Below, piece by piece: positions 11,964 to 24,402 of a DNA stretch of 64,000 nucleotides. The notes beneath the pieces are model-generated. The model saw only the letters and a program-made list of their open reading frames with translations, was not told the DNA's origin and did no database searches. Position 1 is the first letter of the stretch. Each line of letters starts with the position of its first letter. Source of the stretch: Sphagnum compactum. Its lineage: Eukaryota > Bryophyta > Sphagnopsida > Sphagnales. The translations under genes and the position numbers were made by a program. Where the stretch lies: NCBI GenBank assembly GCA_965153455.1, contig OZ234497.1, positions 4,154,001 through 4,218,000 of the forward strand, read 5' to 3'.

Positions 11964-13640
11964 GGCCATTGGGGCGTTGTGTGTTGATGTTGGATACTGT
12001 AATCCTTACACATAACAAGTTTTGCTGCCCATTCCCCGCCATTATCAGTCACCACAAACTTGGGAACTCCATATCTACATATCACATCATCCTCCAAGAA
12101 CTTTGCTACCGTTTTAGCACCATGGTCAGCCACAGCCTTTGCCTCGCACCATTTTGAGTAATGATCAACAACAACAAGAATGTACTTGTTCCTTGATTTG
12201 GTTTCAGGCAATGGCCCTGCAATATCCAGAGCAACCTGATAAAACAATTCACAAACATGGATGCTTTTCATTTCTTTGTCTTCAAAGCGTATGCTACCCA
12301 TGCTTCTCACCATTTGGCACTACTGGCACATTCTCACAACTGTCTTTACATCCTCTGTCCGATTATGCCAGAAGTACCTTCGGCAAATTTCAGCCAAGGT
12401 CGTTTGTTCTCCAAAATGCCCCAAGTCTTCATGCATTTGAATTACAAGTGCCATTCTTTCCTCTGGTTTGGGCACCAACAGTCCCTTGAAGTAGAGCCTC
12501 TGCTCTTTCCAGCAATAACTGGTTGTTCTCTTTCTGGCTCTCTTACTTTCCTCAAGGTCCACTATGTCTAGCAGCATTTCTTCTTTTAGCAATTCCAAAC
12601 AAGTGGCATCCTTCCAGATGTCAATGGTCCTTGTATCCATCCCATATGTTCCTTCTTCATCAGATTCTGTATGACCTAACTCGGGGTCACCAAACTCAGA
12701 TAATTCCTGAGCAGCCAAGACTAACTCCAATTGCTGCTGCATATCATAGTATCTGGGCATCTTCCTCTTCAGTTCCTGCTTACATTCAACAGTTTTCAAA
12801 ATTTGATCTTCTCCATTGCCTGCTGCCCTCACCTCTTCCAAAAATGAGTCAGTCTCCTCATCCTAGTTTATCTCAATTACAACATCAAGCATAAACTGTT
12901 GTTGGTCCTCTAAACCACACCAGTGGTTGATGCCAAAGCAACATTTATGGTCTTCTGTCAGTTTATCTGCCTGTCTTCTGAAGCCCAACCAATCTGAATC
13001 CTTACCATATTGAATAGAGAATATCTTCTCCCCTGTTTCAGGTGTGTTAGTTTGCACAGTCTCAATATCCTGGACTTCTTCACTGAAATCGTCATCATTT
13101 GTGGCTTGCCCTACGGGGTTTCTGCTCAAAGCATCAACATTTGTATGCTTTAGTCTTGGTCTGTGCAGTATCTTAAAGCTAAAATCCTGTAGCATATCAA
13201 TCCACCTACCCCTCTTGCCATGTGCATCTGACACCATCGTTAACCATTCAAGCGGCTTGTGATCTATTCTCAAAGTGAAATGGTTTCTGTGCAGATATTG
13301 CCTAAAATGCATAATTCCCCAGATCAGTGCGTAGCACTCCCCTTCCATGGGGTGGAATTTCCTTTGTGCCATAGTCTAACTTTTACTGGCATAAGCCACC
13401 ACTTTCTCAAGCTTACCTTCCTTCTTCTGAGATAGGATGGCACCCACGCCTTTTGCTGACCAATCAACATCCAGACAAAATGGCTTCTTGAAGTCAGGGC
13501 ACACAAGTAGAGGAGCATCTACAAGTGCTCTTTTCAAGGCTTCAAATGCATGTTGACAGTCCAGATTCCACACAAAAGCAACATCCTTCTTTGTCAACTC
13601 AAACAACAGAGCAGCCAAGATCTTTTCCGAAACCGTTTTG
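11964..13640 (-). mobile_element. Decayed Ty3/gypsy pol fragment (end of RT, RNase H, integrase)
   Basis: Successive minus-strand frames, all in one register, give the end of reverse transcriptase/start of RNase H (13640-13379), the RNase H core with its DHKPLEW motif and DALSRNP end (13375-12866), the integrase zinc-binding region HEDLGHFG...MCQ (12862-12323) and the integrase core VALDIAGPLP and VTDNGGEW (12319-11964). Stops at 13376, 12863 and 12320 interrupt the frame; the last two look like CAG changed to TAG. Protease, most of RT, gag and LTRs are missing. The fragment is truncated at 11963 by the GGTATTGCA domain and at ~13640 by sequence leading to the ABHD17-like exon. It is a different lineage from the element at 51 kb and has no chromodomain in the surviving part. 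Confidence 0.85.
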
Positions 13641-13862
13641 TGTGCCCCCTTTACAGCGCCTAGTAGGGTTTCGATCCTCGGGTGGCTGGAGCAGTGAGAT
13701 GGCGCGGAAGTTTTGACTATGTGTGGAGTATCGGGGTTCTTGAAACGAGGCAAGTTGAGACTGTAATCTGGTAATCGCCTTCATTTTCACTGGTTAGAGT
13801 GGATTCGAGGAAGTAGGGGTTTTTTGGTGGAAGTTCATACAGAGCATAGTAGGAGGGAGGAG

Positions 13863-14162
13863 ATGGGAGCGGTGACATCGTCGGTGGCGGCATTTGCGTT
13901 TTTGCCCCCCTACACCGCCTTCATATCAAGTGATCGAAGATGAAGCAACAGGGAAATTGCGGCTTTCGGAAGCCGTTCCCCTTGAGGATGTTGATGTTAT
14001 GAAGCTGCCGACAAAACGAGGAACCGAGATAGTTGCACTCTATGTGAAACATCCAACGGCTAACCTTACTCTTCTGTATTCCCACGGAAATGCTGCGGAC
14101 CTCGGCCAGATGCACGAACTGTTTGTGGAGCTCAGTGTTCATCTGCGTATCAATGTACTTGG
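13863..14162 (+). pseudogene. First exon of an ABHD17-type alpha/beta hydrolase, frameshifted
   Basis: The ATG at 13863 opens [10 protein letters not shown], the usual N-terminus of plant ABHD17/WAV2-like hydrolases. After about ten codons the frame is lost. The correct sequence continues one register away (about 13895) through [45 protein letters not shown] and LSVHLRIN. The exon ends at a clean donor GG/GTCAGT (14162/14163), exactly where this family normally has an intron before the YDYSGYG motif. No downstream exon with that motif, the catalytic Ser, Asp or His was found. The intron may be very long, or this is an isolated fragment. By family, these are membrane-associated serine hydrolases. 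As it stands it is a pseudogene. Confidence 0.75.
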
Positions 14163-15900
14163 GTCAGTAGTTACTCACTTTAATCTTTTGCTAAGTGTCT
14201 ACTGTTTTGGCTTAAGAAAAGTGGGACTATGTTCTTGAGAAGTATAGCTTAACATTTGCAAATCATGAACTAGAAATGCTAGGTTTTCTGTGATTGAAAC
14301 CAAGCCAGGATCAACACTGCAATCCCCTTGGTCATTTGTTTGGAAGAGGAGAAAGAAAGAGTTCTTGTGGTTGTTCAAGCACATTTTATCTCTACAGTAC
14401 AGTTATCAAGCCAGAAGCTAAGGACAAGAATTATGCAGATGGCACTGGATCTTTCATCTCAATCTGTTTATTGCCAATCTTGTTTTCCCGTAAATTACAT
14501 GAGGTTCATGGCATTTGCCAAAGGATTACTAGAAGGAAGTGGTCAACACATTTCATTAAAAGCAGGAAATGATTGTAATTGGTGTATATCCTCATGCATT
14601 TGGCATCTCAGGGAGGAGGCATGAGTGATATATATAATTCCTTACCTGTGAGGCATCAGTAGGTGTCCTAGTATTAGGTGTAGATAGTGCAGCATATACT
14701 TAGTGTAAGAACAGAGGAAATAGCTTTGATGTATGCCGATGGGTTTCCTTTGCTGCCACCTTTCCATTCCTTTCCTTAGAGGGTTGGTTCTTAAAGAAAA
14801 ATTCCTGTTTGGAATTCCAGTTTTTGGCATTTTCAAAACGATTTTGCTTCGGGTCATGTAAGTGGGGAGCTTCCTGTAAGCCCACTTGTTCTTAGTCTTT
14901 CCCTTTTTTGTCTTTCTTTGTTTCTTTGTCTGGTCTTTGTTGTGGGGTCTGTTGCTAGCCAGTAGTATGGCTGAATCTTCCTGTTGCTTCCGGAATTGCA
15001 GCAGAAACTCAATTCGTAGGATGGTGCTTGTCACCGGCCTTTACCCACTGTAGGGAGCTGATGAAGTCAGTGGGGAAGTTGTGATAGTTAAGTCACTATC
15101 ATACATACTACTGTTGATGGTCCCTGAACAGGTGTGAGACTGGCACTTTTGTTCATATCGGTGTGTGTTTTTCACTTTTTGTTTTTATTTTTGGTCTCCC
15201 CTTGTTTGGTTTTTTCTGTGGCTTCCTGAGGAAGTGTTAACCTTGATGTTTCTTCTTCATCGTGAGAATGGAGATTCTGTATTCTTATGAAAGATATTCC
15301 TTTGCTACCACCCTGCATTGAGTGGAGTTTTGTGCCATAGATGAGTTTCCAATTCTTTCAATCTTGCTCTCAGGCAGCCAGGTAGCATAACCTGTCTCAC
15401 ATTTTCTATAATGCCCGGGGGGAATGCTGGGACTAGCTAAACATTCCAAATCCAATGGATAGGTAGAGAGTGGAGAAGCTAGTTTAGGGTTTAGTGTTCC
15501 TGTCAGTGCGGCATTTGCAATGGCTGCCTGCTCTTTACTCTCCAAGGAAAAAATGGGTTCACCCATTTTGTGATTTTGACCCAAAAAAAAAGTCATAATC
15601 AGTTTGTGAAAACCTCCCAATGATAACCGACTATTATCAAATTTGTGAGAATTGGTCACAAAATTCTTTTACAAAAAATGATAACCTGCTCTGACATTAA
15701 AATAATTAAAAATTTTACAAAGAACCAGGTCTTTATTATGTTTTTTTCATAATCAGGTCTGGCGGTTCTTAAAAACTGATATCCACCCAACAGTGGTGTA
15801 GATCTGGCAAGAATTTACTAGTGTATTGGGAGAGCACTTTACCAAAAGCATAATAACTCCTTTGCTGAGAGGAGGCACTTTGGAGTTTTAGGGGCTTTCA
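14163..15900. other. No gene recognised; possible intron or transcribed remnant
   Basis: Follows the ABHD17 donor. A plus frame at 14328-14620 (containing EEEKERVLVVVQAHF) is moderately open but matches no family I recognise. 14640-15260 is T-rich and of less extreme composition than the surroundings, perhaps an old retroelement. Otherwise nothing is supported. Confidence 0.35.
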
Positions 15901-15917
15901 ATGATCCTTCACTGGGA

Positions 15918-15920
<3 letters not shown>

Positions 15921-15947
<27 letters not shown>
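15921..15947. repeat. (AC)n microsatellite
   Basis: An uninterrupted run of about 13-14 AC units, with a short A run before it. Confidence 0.95.
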
Positions 15948-15948
<1 letters not shown>

Positions 15949-16030
15949 TGTTGCTTATTAGGTCCTCATCACTTAGTAACATTTGGCAATTTTTGTGAAA
16001 ATATATTTTTTCAACAGAAGGAGTATCTAA

Positions 16031-17051
16031 TTTTGAATATTCCAAAATTTCAACAACCAAGAATAAACATACAAAATGCACTACTTTCTTACAATACACA
16101 TTGGTAATCTAGCAATCAAATTGAGAATTCAGAAAAGCAGGGGAAAAAATAAAACCAAAAAAAAGGTTGAGTTGGCCACATTTACACTCTGTGGTGGTAT
16201 CGGTATTGAAGGAAAAAAAAAACACACTGACTGTCAGGCATTAAAATATCCTATTGACAAAGAATTGGATTGTCAATTAGGTGAAGGATGTGGGAACGAT
16301 ATCAATTTTTCTGCATATCGGTAGAGTAGAGTTCGGTTGGTTCCACTTTACAAGCAGGCATAGCCAGGAGGCAACAGGCCCACTCTCTGCATGATGTGCA
16401 GGGTTTTTGCCCAATCCTTATTACACAACTGCAGTGAATATGCATTGGGACTGGCCCACGTCCGTGTCAAGACCTGATAAATATCTCTTACAATGATTTT
16501 CTCTTCACTTGAGATCCTACCGCTGAATACGTGTTAAAGAACATTCATAGGGTGAATCTTGATGAGCAGGATTTAATGGAATTTATTTGGTAACATTTGG
16601 ATTCAGAATGTGGGAGATATTGATTTTGAAGTGATTTTTGTGGCTGAAAATCAAATAAATTCCAAAAGACCAGGCTTAGGAAGGAGAATGTGGCGGCCTT
16701 GAAGGCTTACCATTCAATTCAAGCACGATTTCCTTTCATGTTTGGCTGTTCAAAAACTCCATACAGACATTGCAAAACAATGTTCACATGTTGAGTTTCC
16801 CTATTTTGTAATGGGTTCACACTTGGGCCAACGGCACAGGCCACACTAGTTTTGATGAATAGAGATGGTAGTTCTAGCTATCAATTCCAAGCATGATTCC
16901 CTTTCATATTTGGCTGTTCAAAAAAATCCATGCATACATTCCAAGATAATGTTCACATGTTGAGTTTCCCAATTTTGTAATGGGTTCACACTTGGACCAA
17001 TGGCACAGGCCACACTAGTTTTGATGAAAAGAGATGGTAGTTCTAGCTACC
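16031..17051. repeat. Dispersed AT-rich repeat, short copy, with a tandem duplication
   Basis: 16031-16370 matches blocks of 2343-3860 in order but lacks ~1 kb between the first and second blocks. 16711-16878 and 16879-17051 are tandem copies of a ~170 bp unit, each with TTTGGCTGTTCAAAAA, ATGTTCACATGTTGAGTTTC and GGCCACACTAGTTTTGATGA. It is non-coding. Confidence 0.7.
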
Positions 17052-18880
17052 AATCCTATGAAAATCAATTAAAATCCTCAACATTCATTATTTGGAAAAA
17101 ATTAGGGATAACATTCATTAGCAATCGAAATGGGTTTAGATAAAATGTATGTTGAAATTGGATGAAGAGAAAATAAATGGATGAATGTGATCCCAATTAG
17201 ATGAACAATCACTGATGAAATGATTTTGTTGGATAACCCATCAAATGTCAATATTTGGATGGAATGAAAATTGTGAGATGTATGTTTTTGGAATAAATGG
17301 GAAAATTTAATGGTTGGAAATTGTATCTATAAAATGGAATTGAATTTGGTCCATCAGTCAACCTGTAACATTCTGTTCAAATTAACCTGATAAAAAACAA
17401 TTCTATTATGTCATTTTTAACGGATGAAGGTGACTCCATTGGGTGAGATACACTCTGAATCAAGGGTAACAACCGGTACCAGGTTTGATTTCATTTAGTA
17501 AGATTCAAATTGGAATTGGGTTTGAGTATCAAAACTGGAACTGGAACTAGATTTTCTTTCTAATTGTTGTTCCTTGTTCTATTTATGTGTGGAACTAGGA
17601 CCAAAACCTAATTTTTTAAAATATAAGGTAACTAAAACTAAGGTTAACCAAAGGTTAACTGATAATTGTCCTCTAGTTCCAGTCCAGGTTAATAAGAATT
17701 GAACCACAACCAAATCTGATTTTCAAGATAAAAAATGAAATCAAATTTATTGTTGAAAAAACTAGATCAAAAACCAAATTCTCAATTCCAATTTATGTGT
17801 GAAATTTAAACCATTGTAATATATGTTTTAGAACCAAAACTGGAGATTTTTCATAAAGGCGAGAACTGCAGAACATTGATAATAAACTAATAACCCAAAA
17901 CTTGAATTTGAATTATAATTGACTAATGTGATGTTTGATACTATAATTGGATTATAATATTATTTTACTGACAAACCAACCAAGTGTTGGACAATGTTTG
18001 AAAAAAACTAAATTTACTACCAAAAAGTTTGTAATTTTTAGAGTTAACACAAACAAGGGGATAACACATCTTAACTGATTGCAAAAGCAAGGTTATTTTT
18101 TAAAAAGCCCTTTAACCTTTCAATGGTTTGTTCACTTGTTTTTCAATTGTAATAATGTAGTTTAAATTTTGAAAATGCATTTCGATTGCCTTGCATTGAT
18201 AGTAGTATTGCACAGATGATTAATATATTACCAACCACGACCTGATTGAGAAAGTCACTTTCAATATGCTCTTGAAGTTTCGAGTACTAGCTTGGTTTGG
18301 CAGGAAGGTGCTTCATATATATATATATATATATATATATTTGTCACTTCTTTTCGTCAGTAAAAATAATATTATTTTATAATTTGATGTTAAATTAAAT
18401 AATGAAGATAATGTGTGTGAGAGATTTTTTCAGACTTCTGTCATGACAAGTAAGTATTTTTCCAAAAAATTTGATAATTCCAAAAAGTAATTAATTAGTG
18501 ACTACCCAGGCTAGGTACTACGGTACCTTTGTTGGGCAGTTCTTACAAGTGTTGGGTAAGTCTTTGATTTTGGGTAGATAGGTATATAAATATTTCAACG
18601 GCAAATTTTCAAAGACCATACCCACCCAAAGCTTGTGATTTAAACCTCAGACCCAAGCAGTTCTTTAGCTTTGCCAACCCACAAAGGGTGGTTCTTTTAA
18701 TCAATTTCTTTTTCAGAAATCTAGACCAGGTTGTTTTTTTTCCAAAAATCAAATACTTGTCCAACATTGACTAATCAAGTGAAGGACACATCTAAAAAAG
18801 AATGGGAATTGGATTGATACAAACTTGAATTCATCAATGCAAATGATCGAACTTGGCTCCAAAATCCAAGCTATTTCTTG
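17052..18880. other. No gene recognised; contains an (AT)n microsatellite
   Basis: Very AT-rich. 18315-18341 is a pure (AT)n run. 17760-17880 resembles the repeat at 46.93-47.04 kb (CTCAATTCCAATTTATGTG against CTCAATTTCATTTATG). No coding is seen. Confidence 0.4.
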
Positions 18881-18881
18881 A

Positions 18882-19470
18882 ATGTTTGGTGTGCCTATCA
18901 CATTGTTACAAAATCATTCATATGGAATCACACAATCCAAAATAAAAAAGCAAGGCAAGAACGTAGCAAAAAAGGGAAAAAGCATCTGTGCAATATGTGA
19001 AAACAATGAAAGTAATCAAACATTCAATTACACTCACACAATTAAGACAAAAAGTTGCCAAGATTACACAAGAAAAAGGCAAACGCCTTCCAAGAATGGC
19101 ATTCCAAGGGGAGGTTGGTTCAAATGGTCCAAGGAACACAATCTCAATCTATTGGTAAAGGTTGCCCACGGTTTGGAGGTTGGACATGTGAAAGGTTTAT
19201 GCCCTACAAATGTAGAATCATTCTACACTAATCTAATACAAGAATACAACCTACACAACTACATGCCTAAATGCATATGGAATTGCAATGAGTCCAATGC
19301 TCCAATTGGTTGAAATTGTGAGGTACTTGTTCTAGCTAAAACTAATTTTAGGTTTGTGCATTCCATAACACCAGATAAGAGGAAGTAGATGTTCATCTTG
19401 TCTTTTCCATCAACCCATTAAAGGAGTGCCTACCAAATTTTTACATTTTCAAAAGAGAAGTACTTTAGAT
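18882..19470 (+). pseudogene. pogo-like (DDE_1) transposase remnant
   Basis: The open part (18882-19313, 143 codons) begins within a CENP-B/pogo-type helix-turn-helix region (FGVPITLLQNH, GITQSK). It continues through GWFKWSKEH, VKGLCPTNVESFY and IWNCNESNA. In intact pogo/DDE_1 transposases the last motif carries the first catalytic Asp in an N-x-D-E context; here it reads NES, so that Asp is lost. From ~19322 another frame continues the similarity (VLVLAKTNFRFVHSITPDKR, MFILSFPS, IFTFSKEKYF) with a frameshift and at least two stops. No terminal inverted repeats were found. This is an old, inactive Tc1/mariner-superfamily copy. Confidence 0.7.
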
Positions 19471-19995
19471 GAAACTTTGTATCTAGATGTGGATCTCATG
19501 CTATAATGGTAATGCAACCAAAAGGATAAATGACAACCATTATATTTTAGCAAGTAGATTTCCCACTTCATAACCTCTGTTGAAACACATGGAGGTAATC
19601 TTTCTACAACTAACTATTATGTTGGTAAAAACCAATGTCAGTCTGGTTTATTGGTGTGCGTCTAGTATCAACACTGGTAGCAAGTACCCTTCCGGTTTGG
19701 TATGAGCTGAGGCAATACCAGTACCAACTGGTAAAGACTTGAGGTAATATCAGCCTTATACGAATTTTATATCAATTTTAATACTAAGTATATACATGCC
19801 TAATACTAGTCAAAAATCAGTCTAGGACATATTACCTTATCAGACTGCTATGAAAGTTTTCAAAAAGTGCCCAATACCAATAGCAGCTGGTACCTTCAAA
19901 AACTGAAAAGAGACAAACAGAGGTAAAACGTTAAAATCCTTTTAACTTGCTTCCAAGGTCTACCTAGAGGGTGTTTCCTTAGGTAGCCCTCTAGG

Positions 19996-20335
19996 TACAC
20001 CTTATGTAACCCTTTATGTAAGTTTTGATAGCCCTTACTGTAGATAACCCGCTAGGTAGACCCTTAGGTGTTTCCCTAGGTAACCTGCAAGTAGACCTTA
20101 TGTAACCTTAAATGTAAGTTTTTGATAACCCTTACAATAGATAACCCCCTAAGTGTTTCCCTTGATAACCTTCAAAATAAACCTTATGTAACCATTTACA
20201 TAAGTTTTTGATAGCCCTTACAATAGATAACCCCTTAGGTAGGCCCCTAGGTAACCTTCAAGGTAGACCTGATGTAACCTTTTATGTAAGTTTTTGATAG
20301 CCCTTACCTTAGATAACCCCCTAGGTAAGCTTATA
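19996..20335. repeat. Four degenerate ~85-100 bp tandem repeats
   Basis: Each unit carries ACCT(T/G)ATGTAACC, a TAAGTTTTTGATA(G/A)CCCTTAC core and ATAACCCCCTAGGTA with small length changes. The array ends just before a Helitron 3' end at 20354. It is non-coding. Confidence 0.8.
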
Positions 20336-20353
20336 TAGCTTTCTTTTATGTTA

Positions 20354-20855
20354 CTAGTGGGTGCCCGTGGCCGAAGGCCACTGTGAAGTCCCCCGTGATG
20401 TGTGATCGGAGATTCTTGAGAGGGCAGGGATTCAGGCAGAGTGGCAGGTGGAGGTGCAGCGAGTGCTTTTTGTCTTGCCCGACGCTTGAGCGAGGCGTGT
20501 TACACAAAGTGATCGGCTGTGTGTAACAAAGAGGGAACGCAGTGAGAGTGTGGCTGAGAGGAACGGAAGAGAGAAAGGGAGGGTAATTGAGCGAATGGGG
20601 AAAGAGGGAGGGAGCCAAAACCAAAGTAGGTAGGTTTTTGGGCGTGTTACACAAAGTGATCGGCTGTGTGTAACAACGTGCCATTCAAAAGTACCATTTT
20701 GGAGGACCATGAGCGGAATTAATATATTAAAAAAAAAATTTGGTACTCCCAGGCCCCAGCCACTCCCACTCTCCCAGGCCCCTGTCCACAAAGTTACTGA
20801 GTGGAGGACCATTCAAAAGTACCATAATAAGGACTGAGCGGAATTATAAGAGAGA
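20354..20855 (-). mobile_element. Short non-autonomous Helitron, complete
   Basis: On the minus strand it begins TCTCTCTTATAATTCC at 20855 and ends CACCCACTAG at 20354. About 9 bases before the end is a perfect hairpin GTGGCC-TTC-GGCCAC (20367-20381). It sits between A (20353) and T (20856) on the plus strand, the Helitron A/T target, without target duplication. Length is 502 bp with no coding. Internally a CATTCAAAAGTACCAT-TGAGCGGAATTA block occurs twice and GCGTGTTACACAAAGTGATCG is repeated. Confidence 0.85.
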
Positions 20856-21860
20856 TGAATCACTCTTAGGTATCCTTTAAATAACCTTGAAATATATTCT
20901 CTAACTTAGAAAATCCCTAGCTAATCCTTAAAAGTAAATTTTGTGCAATTTCCTAAGTAGCCTTTAAATATCCCATAACCTAAGAAGGCACATAAGTAGA
21001 CACATGCAAAACAAAAGAGATAGTAACAAACTCAAGTTATTTTGGGTTGAGGAAGAAATTTGAGTTATTTTCCTTTGGCACAATCTTGCATTTTGATTGT
21101 TATCTTAACCTGGGATTTTGCTCTGAGTTTTACTAACTTTGTAAATATGTCTAGTGTGTTCTGAACTATGTGAATATCTCTAATGTGTTGGAACATTTTA
21201 GAAAGTGAAAAGTATAAAAAAAAAAATTAAAAAAAAAAAAAAAACTTTCCTAGCTATGGTGTACCATGAACAAAGCAAGAAAAGCAAGGACGACAATATG
21301 TCAAACAATGCCCTAACAGTAGTGTTTTTTTGGGGCAAAATTTTGCCAAATGTCAACCTGAAAAATATGATTTTGACATATGCAAAGGATATTTCATGAA
21401 AAAAATGACCCAAATTTTCCAGATTTTTATGATAACTTCCAGTAGGTAGCCAAGAATGTAGAAGGATTCTGGGTTTTTCACTTTCATATCTAGTATGTAA
21501 CCAAATCTGTCTAAATCATCTCATGGATGATGTCCTTCAGCTACATCACAAAATTGAAAAGAAGAACCCTGACTCAGACCAGGGTGTTCAGAAAGGCAGC
21601 TATAGTGGTGGTTCATGATCTGGAAACAGAATGCACTGCCGAAAATTGGAGAGTGTAGGTGGAGAGCACCTTCTAAAGTGGAATCTGACATCCACTACAT
21701 GTCAGTGCCTTCCATTTTCAAGAGCAAAAACCTAGTTTTCGGCGTGTGCGTTACGTTTCTTAAGGCCCTCAACCAAGGGCATTATTTGCTCAGCTTCCAT
21801 CTCGTGCAGGCCCTTCTTCTGGTAATGCCTTTGACCTAAGGCCTTACCCTACGCTAATGG
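20856..21860. other. No gene recognised
   Basis: AT-rich, with A and AAT runs near 21220-21245. No coding signal and no recognisable repeat beyond short decayed pieces of the 19.9-20.3 kb tandem repeat just right of the Helitron. Confidence 0.35.
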
Positions 21861-21861
21861 A

Positions 21862-22290
21862 ATTGTTGAAAAAATGTGACAGCCTTTGTGTCTAGAAGAA
21901 TCATAGGCGGTGCAGTTTATTTTGCTCTCCATCCAGTAAGGCAGGTGGAGTGGCTCATAATCTGGAAACTCAGCAAATCCTTCACAAAATGTGAGAGCCT
22001 GTATGTCCACAAGAATCCTACAATATGGTGCAGTTTGTTTGGCTCTCCACCCAGTAAGGCAGATGGAGTGGCTCATAATCTGGAAACTAAGCAAATCGTT
22101 GACAAAATCTGAGAGCTTGTATGTCCAGAAGAATTCTACAATATGGTGCAGTTTGTCAAGATATTGAATCTAATGGAACTGTTGACAAAATGTGACAACC
22201 CATGTGTACAAAAGAATCATAAGTGGTGCAGTTTATTTGGCTTTCCATCCAGTAAGGCCGACTGAGTGGTTTGTGTACCCTCGGAAACAT
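21862..22290. repeat. Four ~117 bp tandem repeats, one shortened
   Basis: Units start at about 21862, 21978, 22094 and 22178. Each has a TTG(A)CAAAAT-TGAGAGCC head, AAGAATC(C)TA, GTGCAGTTT and GGC(T/A)CTCCA(T/C)CCAGTAAGGC; the third lacks the second half. It is non-coding. Confidence 0.8.
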
Positions 22291-23915
22291 GCATTTCCTA
22301 ACAAGCAGACTCTGGATGAGCTGGAGAATGAGGATGTTCTTCATTCTTCTCAAAGATTTTCAAACTAGGTGATACAGGAGTACAGTTTTTGATTTAGATT
22401 GGTGTACTTTCATCAATTAGATGGCCAAAGTGAACCCAGCAGCACATCATGCATGATGGATGTCATGTGGACAGTAAGCACTTTTTCATTGACATCAAAA
22501 TGTAGCTGTTATGAACTAAACATCATCTCCCATTTTGTGTGCCACAACTCGGTCTCTTCACATATCTCTGTAAGATGCAGACACCATCCTAACCATGGTA
22601 GAAATACCAGGGAACAACGACCTCAGCTATAGCCCAACAACCCAGGCAGCTTCTTCACATGCATCATCATGATCATCATCACCACTACTTGTTGGATGAA
22701 TCTTGTAATCCACAATACTTGGCAGAGCCAAGCTCGGAGATTGCAGAAACCAATGACTTATCAATCTGCATTGGGATCCCTGCATATCCTTGCTCCTCCT
22801 TAAGCATCCATGTGCCCCACTCACTGATGCCTTCTCATGGCCCTGAGTCGCAAGGGTTCCTTCCAAAAGGTGTGTGATTCCATTGTTGGCTGGATCATGA
22901 TGTTGAATGGTATCCAATAAGCTCTTGACAGGTATCAGAGCAGGAGACCAAGGAACTTGCTAATGAAAACTCAGCCCAGCATCCCAATGCAACATTCCCC
23001 TCACAGTCTTCAACATTCCAATGGCATTCCCTGTCTTTAACATCAAACAGTGGGTCGTAGATGGCATGCTTACTTGGTAGAACCTGCTCTTTATCGTAAA
23101 GCACGCAGAGAAAATCTGTTGTGTATTTGGAAGGCACCTTATATTCATCAATTTCCTTCTTAGAAGATGGGAGGGATATTATGGCCACTCCTCAATAGTG
23201 GGAGGGTTCTTACACTTATAAGCAGGCATAATATCCTCCCACTCCTACACCTCATGATCTACATAGGTTTGATTCATGATAAATTTTGCCTCGCGCTTTA
23301 TAATGGGTAAAGCCTATGGGTGAGGGACATCTCAATTTAAATCAACAAGGTGGGGTGAAATCATCATGTGCTACGAATATCCTTAAATAAAGTAGATCCA
23401 TGTACATTATTTGCCACAGTAAAAGAATCCTTTGTCCTATCCTCTTCATTTTTGTGCATATTAACAAAATATTAACTTTGATTTGTACAAGTTACCCTTA
23501 GAGTATTGAATATGGGAGACATGACCAAGTGTTGCATTCTCCTTCTAATCCAACATATTCAATATCTCAAGGAACCTTTTGTTAATAAATGCATCTTATG
23601 AGAACTCTCATATGGAAATAGATGTAAATATTTCAATACCAATCCCCATAGCATTTCATACAAATGAATAAATTTCATTCACAAATCTTATCATACATCC
23701 ATTCATTTCATCCAAATTGATGAATGACATTCATTCATGAACACATTCACCCATTCCCAAGTCAACACTCAAAGCTCTCAGGCTCTAAGCCATCTTCCCA
23801 ATTGGAGCACTTCACGTGAAGTAAGAATCACTTCACTTGATTTCGAGGATTTGATTCCCGAGCAGATTTTTTATCAGGGAAGAGTGGAAGGAGCAACAAG
23901 GGTACAACAAAGGTC
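22291..23915. other. No gene recognised; possible retrotransposon remnant
   Basis: Minus-strand frames at 22627-23188 are moderately open but match no family I recognise. A plus-strand GGTATCAGAGC at 22931 resembles an initiator-tRNA primer site, but no LTRs support it. The remainder is AT-rich. Confidence 0.3.
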
Positions 23916-23917
23916 AA

Positions 23918-24402
23918 ATCTAAAATTGAAAGTAGTAAAGTTACAACAAGTGCAAAAATCTAAAATCGGAAGCACCAATAAAGCTGCTTCAACAAGAGTG
24001 AAGATCTAATACCGAAACTTATCGCATGGTCATGGTGATACTGACCCAACCTATCGCATGGTCATGGTGGTACAGACAGGAACTTATCACATGGTCACGG
24101 TGATACTGACCGAAACTTATGGGATGGTCATGGTGGTACAGACAGAAACTTATCGGATGGTCATGGTGATACCGACAGAAACTTAAGGAATGGCTTTTTT
24201 TGGCTCCCTTTGGCTTTACAGAAGATGTCAAAGTTTTGAAAAAAATGATCCATCCATCAATCTCGTGATATGGAAAAAAAAAATTCCTCAAAATCTGGGA
24301 TATTTGGGCCACTTTCTTCATAAAGTTACAACAAGTGCAAAAATCTAAAATCGTAAGCACCAATAAAGCTACTTCAACAAGAGTGAAGATCTAATACCGA
24401 AA
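23918..24402. repeat. Minisatellite block flanked by ~80 bp direct repeats
   Basis: A ~80 bp sequence starting GTTACAACAAGTGCAAAAAT and ending GAAGATCTAATACCGAAA occurs at about 23939-24015 and 24324-24401. Between them (24016-24323) lie five 33 bp repeats plus a ~140 bp unique segment. That block is nearly identical to 25750-26020, so a piece of DNA seems to have been copied here with a long flanking duplication. Confidence 0.75.
24016..24183. repeat. 33 bp minisatellite, five units
   Basis: Units of the form CATGGTCATGGTGATAC followed by (T/C)GACC-AA(C)TTATCG. Alternate units carry GGTGATAC and GGTGGTAC, giving a 66 bp higher-order period. A second array of ten units is at 25553. Confidence 0.9.

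Noticed and set aside
22931-22941. GGTATCAGAGC, resembling the initiator-tRNA primer site of an LTR retrotransposon
   Set aside because: No paired LTRs, no polypurine tract and no gag/pol frame nearby; an 11-base match alone is weak.
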